Origin: Cellvibrionales bacterium UBA1969
Lineage (GTDB): Bacteria > Pseudomonadota > Gammaproteobacteria > Pseudomonadales > UBA7434
Assembly: GCA_002339085.1 (NCBI GenBank)
Contig: DDDX01000083.1
Coordinates: 55,068-100,596, forward strand
Reading direction: 5' to 3'
DNA length: 45,529 nt
Numbering within the stretch: position 1 is the first letter of the stretch; each line of letters opens with the position of its first letter. Made by a program: the position numbers and the translations under genes. Positions 1-6,479 of the stretch are shown here, in pieces. Below the pieces are notes generated by a model that had not been told where the DNA came from, did not search any database, and saw only the letters and a program-made list of their open reading frames with translations.

Positions 1-469
1 TTAGTGTGGCGGGTTTGGAGCGCTTAGTGGCTGAGCCTCCTTTTAATTCGGGAGGAGTGTCGATAACCTCAAGTACAACGCTAGCCGGTAACTGAATACC
101 GATCGGCTTGTCATTAATAATTTGTACAAAAACACCTTCTAAACCCTCGCTAATGTATTTTGCCATATCACCCACCTGATCAGCATCGATGGTGTGAGAA
201 GAGTAATCTTCATTATCCAAAAACACAAACGCATCGCCATCCATATAAGAAAAGCTGCTTTCGCGACGAATTAAATCGAGTTCCTGTAATTCGTCATCGG
301 CTCGAAGACTTAGATCTAGCTTTGAGGCATTGGCTACAGAATAAAGGGTGAAACGATAGGTTACGTTGCCGCCACGGCCTTGGGCGGAAGATTTTTCAAT
401 GTCACGCACTTGATAGGCATTATTATTATGTTCAATGACATTGCCTTTTTTTATGTCGGTGGCTTTCAT
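1..469 (-). CDS. efpL: Elongation factor P-like protein EfpL (YeiP), C-terminus cut by window edge
   Basis: The minus strand is open from an ATG at 469 to the left edge without a stop, giving 156 codons of a family usually near 190. The product starts MKATDIKKGNVIEHNNNAYQ and has the three-domain EF-P layout: an N-terminal KOW-like domain (about 1–65), then OB domains with the FSYMDGDAFVFLDNEDY stretch (about 78–94) and a segment ending in TPPELKGGSATKRSKPAT, close in pattern to E. coli YeiP. EfpL binds the ribosome and relieves stalling at proline-rich stretches. The domain I tip carries R32 in an AQGRGG loop where EF-P has its modified lysine, and an unmodified arginine tip is characteristic of this subfamily. 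It is divergent from the HIT gene. The last 30 or so residues lie outside the window. Confidence 0.9.
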   Translation of the reverse strand, partial: MKATDIKKGNVIEHNNNAYQVRDIEKSSAQGRGGNVTYRFTLYSVANASKLDLSLRADDELQELDLIRRESSFSYMDGDAFVFLDNEDYSSHTIDADQVGDMAKYISEGLEGVFVQIINDKPIGIQLPASVVLEVIDTPPELKGGSATKRSKPATL

Positions 470-655
470 ACATTGCTCGCTATGATCATTGGCCTTGTTT
501 ATGGCATTTTTGCCAAACACAAACAATACCTTAACGCAAAAGCGCAAGACTTCGCAAGAATTTGGTAGAGAGGTTTGTAACGAAAAGAATATAAGCAATA
601 AAATCAGTCTGCTTATGATAAAATGGCAGGCACGATTATTGTAATAGGTTGGAAG

Positions 656-1093
656 ATGTTTAGTCTAGATTCACAGTTAGAGCGAGATACAGTAAGCGTA
701 GCGGCGTTGCCTCTTTGTGAGTTGCTGCTTATGAATGATTCAAATTACCCTTGGTTGATATTAGTGCCAAGGCAGGCATCGATCCATGAACTCATTGATC
801 TCAGTGACCATGATCAACGTCAATACCAGTTAGAATCCAATATGATCTCTCGGTTACTGCAGAGTCAGTTCAAGGCAGATAAATTAAATATAGCCGCGCT
901 AGGAAATGTCGTGTCACAGCTTCATATTCATCATATCGCACGTTTTTATAATGACCAAGCATGGCCTAAACCGGTGTGGGGTGTATTGCCGCCATTGCCT
1001 TATGCGGCCGCCGAGCTGACAGAGGCGTTAACTTTAATACTATCGGGTTTGAATAGCCAAACGCTAGTTGCGTTTGATTGGCAGCAAGGTTAG
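656..1093 (+). CDS. HIT (histidine triad) family hydrolase
   Basis: This 145-residue protein has the HIT signature QLHIHHIARF near residues 97–106. In this superfamily the histidines act on nucleotide phosphate bonds, for example in dinucleoside polyphosphates. The start LLLMNDSNYPWLILVPR is typical of the proteobacterial single-domain HIT group. I chose the ATG at 656 because the family normally begins MF(S/E)LDxQL; an in-frame ATG at 623 would add eleven residues with no family match. The physiological substrate cannot be told from sequence. It is convergent with the flavin oxidoreductase, with only five bases between their stop codons, so no independent terminator fits between them. Confidence 0.88.
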   Translation: MFSLDSQLERDTVSVAALPLCELLLMNDSNYPWLILVPRQASIHELIDLSDHDQRQYQLESNMISRLLQSQFKADKLNIAALGNVVSQLHIHHIARFYNDQAWPKPVWGVLPPLPYAAAELTEALTLILSGLNSQTLVAFDWQQG

Positions 1094-1098
1094 TTAGC

Positions 1099-2148
1099 TT
1101 ACGTTTTCAAGGCTTCATAGGCTTTGACTACTGGCGCAAATTCTTCTGGCGTAGAGCCATGTATCACTACGCCATCAGCACCGTTATCTAATTGATTCTT
1201 CCAAGCTAAAGCACATTCTTCAGCGCTACCTGACGCAGACGGTAGCCATTCGTCTGGAATCAGTGCGCTAATTTCATCGAGTTGCTCAAGCGTGGCAACG
1301 CTATCAATACCACCCGCTATTGAGCCGACGGTTTTATTTGCGCGGAATGCTTCGAGAGGTTCGGTATCCCATTCATTCAGTGCAATAAGCATCTCGGCAT
1401 AACCGGGAGCTTGCATGTAGGTAGCCATTCGGCCAACCATTTTACGTAGGTAGTCTTCGCGGCTAGGGTTAAGTGCTGTAGCTAATACCGGCCACATTTC
1501 CACTGAATTCGGAGCTCGACCTGCCTTTTCTTCACCTTCATTAAGCATTGCTTTTGCTCTTCGTAAGCCGTGATCGGTGATAAAGGTATGCAGGTGAGCA
1601 CCATCAAAGTGTTCACCTGCAAAACTTAAACTTTTTGCACCAAAACCAACAAAATGGATAGGAATATCGGCATTTAGCCAATCACCCATACTGAGATAGG
1701 GTAAGTTACCCATGGGTCCATCATAGCCCATGACTTTCTCGCCTCGCCACAGTTGTCGAAGTATATTAATGCCTTCGACAAATTTCTGGTTATTCACTGA
1801 TTTAAGCCCCATCAGCTCATTGCGAATACTGACGCCCCGCGCCAAGCCTAGTGTGAAGCGACCGCCGGATAAGTAGTGCAATGAACTGCACATCGTTGCT
1901 AATACCATCGGGTGGCGGGTGTGCAGGTTAGTTCCTGCAGTAGCCACACGAATTGATGTGGTGCTGGCGAGTGCCGCTGAACAAATAACACCTGCATCTT
2001 TAACATCAAAGCGTTCAGAGAGCCAGACTTTACCTAAGCCCAGAGATTCGGCTTGTTGTGCTTCAGTAATAGCATCAGCAGGAGAGGTTGTATGTCCGGG
2101 TAATAAATAGCAACTGAGTTCTGGATGCTTGGCTGTGCTGTTCGTCAT
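1099..2148 (-). CDS. LLM-class (luciferase-like) flavin-dependent oxidoreductase
   Basis: The 349-residue product resembles bacterial-luciferase-fold TIM-barrel monooxygenases/dehydrogenases. Visible family features are the early AxxAEsLGLGKVWLSERFD segment, the central HPMVLATMCSSLHYLSGGRFTLGLARG stretch (about residues 88–114), and a final DGVVIHGSTPEEFAPVV segment. The layout recalls the mycobacterial-type group annotated as F420-dependent (MSMEG_2249-like), but cofactor choice, FMN or F420, cannot be read from the sequence. The start at 2148 is preferred over one nine codons upstream because cAGGA lies seven bases before it and the extra residues look non-coding. Its stop is followed by the convergent HIT gene, and moaA lies upstream on the same strand only 39 bases away. 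The substrate is unknown. Confidence 0.82.
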   Translation of the reverse strand: MTNSTAKHPELSCYLLPGHTTSPADAITEAQQAESLGLGKVWLSERFDVKDAGVICSAALASTTSIRVATAGTNLHTRHPMVLATMCSSLHYLSGGRFTLGLARGVSIRNELMGLKSVNNQKFVEGINILRQLWRGEKVMGYDGPMGNLPYLSMGDWLNADIPIHFVGFGAKSLSFAGEHFDGAHLHTFITDHGLRRAKAMLNEGEEKAGRAPNSVEMWPVLATALNPSREDYLRKMVGRMATYMQAPGYAEMLIALNEWDTEPLEAFRANKTVGSIAGGIDSVATLEQLDEISALIPDEWLPSASGSAEECALAWKNQLDNGADGVVIHGSTPEEFAPVVKAYEALKT

Positions 2149-2187
2149 ATTATTTTCCTGAAAAAAGATAAGCAAGTAATTGGCGTG

Positions 2188-3180
2188 TTAGCCGCCAGTC
2201 GCATTCATAAAGCGAACAATCTGTGGTTGTTCAGCTAAATTAAAATAATGTCGCTCAGGTTTAATCTTCATACTATTTTGAATAGCCTGAATAAGCTGAC
2301 TTGGATCATAGTGCTGTTGACGTAATAGGGCACGAAGGTCAACAGCATGTTCGTTGCCTAGGCACAGCAGTAACTGACCTTCAACTGTGATTCGAATACG
2401 ATTACAGTCGCCGCAGAAATTATGGCTGTGTGGTGAAATAAAACCGATTTTAGAGTAGCTATTAGCCAAGCTAAAATATCTAGCAGGGCCATTAGTTTTT
2501 TTATCGCTTGGCGTCAGTGAGAATTCTTGCTCAATGATTTGGCGTATCTCTTCGCTGGAACAAAAAGCCAATAAGCGGTCGTGTTCAATGATATCTCCGA
2601 GCGGCATCTCTTCGATAAAGGCAATATCGATGGATCTTTTTTTTGCGAATTTGATTAATGAAATGATTTCATCATCATTGCGATTTTTTAAAATTACACT
2701 ATTTAATTTAATGGATTCAAAACCAGCGTCAATTGCCGCATCAATGCCGTCAAGTACCGGTTGTAATTTACCTGTACGAGTAATCGATTGAAATTTTTCT
2801 GCATCTAATGTATCAATGCTAATGTTAATGCGTTTAATACCGCAGGCTCTTAGTTGCTCAGCGTATTTAACGAGCTGTGAACCGTTGGTCGTTAGGGTTA
2901 ATTCTTCAAGCCCTTTTAGCTGGCTAATTTTTTTTATTAACCACATGATGTCATTACGAATTAATGGCTCTCCACCGGTAAGTCTAATTTTTGTAATCCC
3001 ACTCGCGATTAGAGCAACAGCAGTTTGATAGAGCTCTTCAAGTGACAGCACATCTTTCTTAGGTAAAAAGGTCATTTTTTCAGCCATGCAATACACACAG
3101 CGGAAATCGCAACGGTCGGTCACTGAGAGTCGTGCGTAGTTTATTTCTCTGCCAAAGCTGTCGATCAGTGCTGTATTCAT
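2188..3180 (-). CDS. moaA: GTP 3',8-cyclase MoaA (molybdenum cofactor biosynthesis)
   Basis: MoaA is the radical-SAM enzyme that converts GTP to 3',8-cyclo-GTP, the first step of molybdopterin synthesis. The 330-residue protein has the N-terminal CxxxCxxC cluster (C24, C28, C31), the LTGGEPLIR segment at 67–75, and the C-terminal second-cluster cysteines C256, C259 and C273 in FCGDCNRIRIT. It ends in the Gly-Gly tail (329–330) needed for catalysis in characterised MoaA. The length is normal. Other moa/moe genes are not in the window, so the pathway must be completed elsewhere. The LLM oxidoreductase follows on the same strand and may be cotranscribed. No Moco-type riboswitch is recognisable upstream. 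Confidence 0.96.
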   Translation of the reverse strand: MNTALIDSFGREINYARLSVTDRCDFRCVYCMAEKMTFLPKKDVLSLEELYQTAVALIASGITKIRLTGGEPLIRNDIMWLIKKISQLKGLEELTLTTNGSQLVKYAEQLRACGIKRINISIDTLDAEKFQSITRTGKLQPVLDGIDAAIDAGFESIKLNSVILKNRNDDEIISLIKFAKKRSIDIAFIEEMPLGDIIEHDRLLAFCSSEEIRQIIEQEFSLTPSDKKTNGPARYFSLANSYSKIGFISPHSHNFCGDCNRIRITVEGQLLLCLGNEHAVDLRALLRQQHYDPSQLIQAIQNSMKIKPERHYFNLAEQPQIVRFMNATGG

Positions 3181-3364
3181 TGGTTTAAAAAGTGATAGTT
3201 TGTGAGTGCCATTAGGTTCTTATACCACTTTATAATAGCACGATCATTAGTTGTACAGAGAACCCTAGCGGCGCTTCTCAAATGAAATGTAATCTAAGCT
3301 ATGGCAATGCCTGATAATATCAATATGAACGATTCTTTTAAAACTCGCTTTGAGGAGCCATCAA

Positions 3365-4483
3365 GTGATTGAAATCCAAAAAACAAAAATACCTTTTGCC
3401 TTATTTATTTTATTGACTGGTTTGTGCGTGGGACTATTGGGCTGTCAATCAGACCCGGTACTGGATGTGGATTTATGCCAGCCTTATGATGGATTGACAC
3501 CTCTTTGCGGCTATCAATCTCCAGAGGATTTAGCGGTTTTACCTGATAGCAGTGGGCTGTTAGTCAGTGAATTTGGCCATATGGGTGAGACGCAGGGTCA
3601 GTTATCGATACTATCAATTGATGATCATAGTCGCACAGTGATATATACAGCCGATATGCATCGTCAGGCACGATCTGCGGTGGCTATTTGGGGCGACCCA
3701 AATTGTTCTGAGCCACAAAGCTTTTCTCCGCATGGCTTCGATTTGGCGCAGCGACCAAGTGGTCGCTGGCAGTTACTGGTTGTCAATCATGCCGAACACG
3801 AACGCATTGAATTTTTTGAGCTGAGCAATAATGAAGCGTCGGAGTGGTCTGTGATCTGGCGCGGTTGCGTTAAGTCAAGCGATGACAGTATTTATAATGA
3901 TGTTGCAGCAGTGGATGATGGCTTTGTTGTCAGTCGTATGATGTCGAGTCAAAACACGGGCTTGGCAATGCTAAATTACTTTTTGGGTCGTGATACGGGA
4001 CATATTTGGCGCTGGAGTCTTGCCGATGGCTTTCAGGCGGTAGCACATAGTGAGGGTGTGATGCCTAATGGTGTTGTTGCATCCAAAAATGGAGCGCAGG
4101 TTTTTATTAACTTGTATGGCGAAGATAAAGTTAGGGTGGTCGATGCAAATAGGCATACGATTTTGACTGAATTGGATATCCGAAGTGCGGATAATACAAA
4201 CTGGGATATCACGCAGGAGAATAAATTGTTAGTTGCATCGCATGATTTTAATTTTTTATCGATGAGTGAGTGTATGTCTGGCGGCGATAATAACTGCGTC
4301 TCCCCATTTGAAATTATTGAAATTGATAGTGTTGATTACAGTCAGCGGCCACTTGTGGCCAGTGATGGCCTGTTTTTTGGTGCAGCTACTGCAGCGGTTA
4401 GATTGGGGAATCATATTTACATTGGGTCTTTTTCTGGCAACCGTATTTTAATTGCGCCGGTTGGCTATGGTGTTGTACAGTAA
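3365..4483 (+). CDS. Putative lipoprotein, possible beta-propeller (SMP-30/strictosidine-synthase-like)
   Basis: I do not recognise a named family. A GTG start at 3365 is preferred because TGAGGAG lies seven bases upstream. The N-terminus is a lipoprotein signal with lipobox LLGC (C27), followed by Q-S, which favours outer-membrane sorting. The mature part (about 345 residues) has recurring strand-like blocks such as SPEDLAVLPDSSGLLVSEFG, QLLVVNHAEHERIEFFEL and GNHIYIGSFSGNRILIAPV, resembling the blades of calcium-dependent lactonase or arylesterase propellers. Several cysteines (near DLCQPYDGLTPLCGY, DPNCSEP, RGCVKSS and SECMSGGDNNC) could form disulfides, fitting an extracytoplasmic protein. 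The SLC13 transporter starts 32 bases downstream, so the two may act on the same organic anion or ester. The function is an inference. Confidence 0.65.
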   Translation: MIEIQKTKIPFALFILLTGLCVGLLGCQSDPVLDVDLCQPYDGLTPLCGYQSPEDLAVLPDSSGLLVSEFGHMGETQGQLSILSIDDHSRTVIYTADMHRQARSAVAIWGDPNCSEPQSFSPHGFDLAQRPSGRWQLLVVNHAEHERIEFFELSNNEASEWSVIWRGCVKSSDDSIYNDVAAVDDGFVVSRMMSSQNTGLAMLNYFLGRDTGHIWRWSLADGFQAVAHSEGVMPNGVVASKNGAQVFINLYGEDKVRVVDANRHTILTELDIRSADNTNWDITQENKLLVASHDFNFLSMSECMSGGDNNCVSPFEIIEIDSVDYSQRPLVASDGLFFGAATAAVRLGNHIYIGSFSGNRILIAPVGYGVVQ

Positions 4484-4515
4484 GACACATAAAAATCAGA
4501 GTGCAGTGACAGTTA

Positions 4516-5937
4516 GTGCTAAATTCAAGTCAAGCAGTTGAAAAAAGAACTAAGGCCTATTACAGTAAGTTAGTTGCAGGCCCAGTGACGGCGTTATTAT
4601 TATTTTCTCTTTTGCAGCCCGCTTTGTCAGTGCCTGCAGCAATCACTGCAGGCATTACACTGTGGTGTGTACTGTGGTGGATACTAGAGCCTATTCCTAT
4701 TCCCGCGACCTCATTAATACCGATTGCGTTATTTCCACTGTTTGGCGTTTTGAGCCCAACTGACGTAGCGCAGGCGTACGGTAGTCCGCTTATTTTATTG
4801 ATGCTGGGTGGTTTTATTTTATCGAAAGCGATGGAATCAACGGGCACCCATCGTCGCTTAGCCCTATATATGGTCAGTTTATCTCGGCGCTGCACTGGCA
4901 GTGACAGCGATCGGAGTATCGTTGTAGGTTTTATGTTGGCCAGTGCGACATTAAGCATGTGGATCTCAAACACAGCAACGACGTTAATGCTGTTGCCGAT
5001 TGCATTGGCTGTAATTGAAAAAAGTGATAATCCCAAATTACCGCTGGCAATGATGTTAGGTATTGCTTACGCAGCCAATGTTGGCGGCATGGGTACACCG
5101 ATCGGCACTCCGCCTAATTTAGTGTTTATGCAAAGTTACGCTGACGCCACGGGGCAAGTAATTAGCTTTTTTGCTTGGATGAAAATTGCCATGCCAGTGG
5201 TGATCATTTTTTTACCTATCATTGCATGGTGGTTGACGCGAAACGTTAATAGTGGCCAGTCAGCATTACTGAAGTTACCTGACGCTGGACAATGGCGAAT
5301 TGAAGAAAAGCGCGTTCTGTGGATTTTCTTACTAACTGCGCTAGCATGGATCACTCGTGCTGAGCCACTGGGTGGCTGGAGTGGTTGGCTGGGTGTTCCG
5401 CAAGCGAACGATGCGGCAGTTGCCTTGTCGGCGGCAATTTTATTATTTATTGTGCCAGGAGGGCAGGGCAAAAATTTACTGACTTGGCAGCAAGCCAGTG
5501 ATATTCCTTGGGGGATACTGCTATTATTCGCTGGTGGTATTTGTATTGCTAAGGCATTTGTTGTTTCTGGCTTAAGTGTCACAGTGGGTGAAGCAGTTTC
5601 GATTTTAACCACATTGCCATTATTCTTAATGTTACTAATTTTGTGTTTTTCGGTTAGCATCATGACTGAGTCGACCAGTAATATGGCAACCACTTTATTA
5701 CTGATGCCAATTTTAGCAGCAGCAGCACTGGTTGCCGATATAGATCCTAAGCTGTTAATGTTGCCGGCTGCATTGAGTGCTAGTTGCGCCTTTATGTTAC
5801 CCGTTGCGACAGCGCCTAATGCGATTGCTTTTGCCAGCGGCAGAGTTGCTTCTGTCGAAATGTTCAGAGCAGGTATAGTTTTAAATATATGGGGTGCATT
5901 TATTATTGCGGGACTGTGCTATTTTTTAGTTAATTAA
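4516..5937 (+). CDS. SLC13/DASS family anion:sodium symporter
   Basis: The 473-residue integral membrane protein has about a dozen hydrophobic segments. It carries the two Ser-Asn motifs of the divalent anion:Na+ symporter family: S151-N152-T153 in ISNTATTLMLLPIAL and S388-N389-M390 in ESTSNMATTLLLMP. Those motifs line the sodium and substrate sites in characterised VcINDY-type transporters. The segment WWILEPIPIPATSLIPIALFP near the N-terminus is also typical. Likely cargo is a dicarboxylate, citrate or sulfate, not decidable here. No ATG lies near the N-terminus, so the GTG at 4516 is the best start. It probably forms an operon with the preceding lipoprotein; the peroxiredoxin follows after 31 bases. 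Confidence 0.9.
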   Translation: MLNSSQAVEKRTKAYYSKLVAGPVTALLLFSLLQPALSVPAAITAGITLWCVLWWILEPIPIPATSLIPIALFPLFGVLSPTDVAQAYGSPLILLMLGGFILSKAMESTGTHRRLALYMVSLSRRCTGSDSDRSIVVGFMLASATLSMWISNTATTLMLLPIALAVIEKSDNPKLPLAMMLGIAYAANVGGMGTPIGTPPNLVFMQSYADATGQVISFFAWMKIAMPVVIIFLPIIAWWLTRNVNSGQSALLKLPDAGQWRIEEKRVLWIFLLTALAWITRAEPLGGWSGWLGVPQANDAAVALSAAILLFIVPGGQGKNLLTWQQASDIPWGILLLFAGGICIAKAFVVSGLSVTVGEAVSILTTLPLFLMLLILCFSVSIMTESTSNMATTLLLMPILAAAALVADIDPKLLMLPAALSASCAFMLPVATAPNAIAFASGRVASVEMFRAGIVLNIWGAFIIAGLCYFLVN

Positions 5938-5968
5938 TTTTTTAGATAATTTAAATTAGGAATACGAT

Positions 5969-6448
5969 ATGACAATTCAACAAGGTGAAAAAATTCCAGC
6001 AGTTACATTAAAAGTTATGGGCGAAAAAGGTCCTGAAGATATTACCACTGAGCAACTTTTTGCCGGCAAAAAGGTGGCTTTGTTTGCCTTGCCAGGTGCT
6101 TTTACTCCAGGTTGTTCGTTGACGCATTTACCGGGTTATGTCGTCCATGCCGATCAAATAAAAGCGAAAGGTGTCGATTCTATTGTTTGTCTCTCGGTTA
6201 ATGATGCCTTTGTTATGGGGGCTTGGGGCGAGGCGAATAATGCAGAGCAAATCATTATGCTGGCAGATGGGAATGCAGAATTAACTCAGGCGCTTGGCTT
6301 GGAATTAGATGGCTTTAGTTTCGGTATGGGTACGCGCTCACAGCGTTATTCGATGCTTGTTAGTAATGGCATAGTTGAAGCATTAAATATTGAGCCTGCT
6401 GGTGGTGTTGACGTTAGTAGTGCCGAGGCTATGCTAGCGTCACTTTAG
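5969..6448 (+). CDS. Peroxiredoxin, Prx5/type II subfamily
   Basis: This 159-residue thioredoxin-fold peroxidase has the Prx5 signature LPGAFTPGCSLTHLPGYV with peroxidatic Cys at C49. Thr and Pro of the PxxxTxxC motif precede the cysteine. The SVNDAFVMGAW segment near 76–86 is also diagnostic of Prx5. Such enzymes reduce hydrogen peroxide and alkyl hydroperoxides, commonly using glutaredoxin or thioredoxin as reductant. No fused glutaredoxin domain is present. The gene is on the same strand as the SLC13 gene but has its own leader (AGGAATACGAT before the ATG). It is convergent with rapA, 31 bases apart. Confidence 0.94.
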   Translation: MTIQQGEKIPAVTLKVMGEKGPEDITTEQLFAGKKVALFALPGAFTPGCSLTHLPGYVVHADQIKAKGVDSIVCLSVNDAFVMGAWGEANNAEQIIMLADGNAELTQALGLELDGFSFGMGTRSQRYSMLVSNGIVEALNIEPAGGVDVSSAEAMLASL

Positions 6449-6479
6449 GCCTGTAGGACTTTAGATTAACAGGTTTGAT
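6449..6479. terminator. Weak possible bidirectional hairpin between peroxiredoxin and rapA
   Basis: Between two convergent stop codons lies CCTGT, a loop of about fourteen bases, then ACAGG followed by a short T-rich stretch. The stem is only five base pairs, so a terminator role is tentative. Confidence 0.25.

Noticed and set aside
380..568. Plus-strand 62-codon frame with a hydrophobic product
   Set aside because: It lies mostly antisense to the efpL start and has no family match; efpL on the minus strand explains the region.
3181..3364. Moco riboswitch ahead of moaA
   Set aside because: The conserved Moco motif stems are not visible on the minus strand; only AT-rich promoter-like sequence is seen.
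5136..5693. Minus-strand 185-codon frame inside the SLC13 gene
   Set aside because: A shadow of the transporter gene, with no ribosome-binding site or family match.
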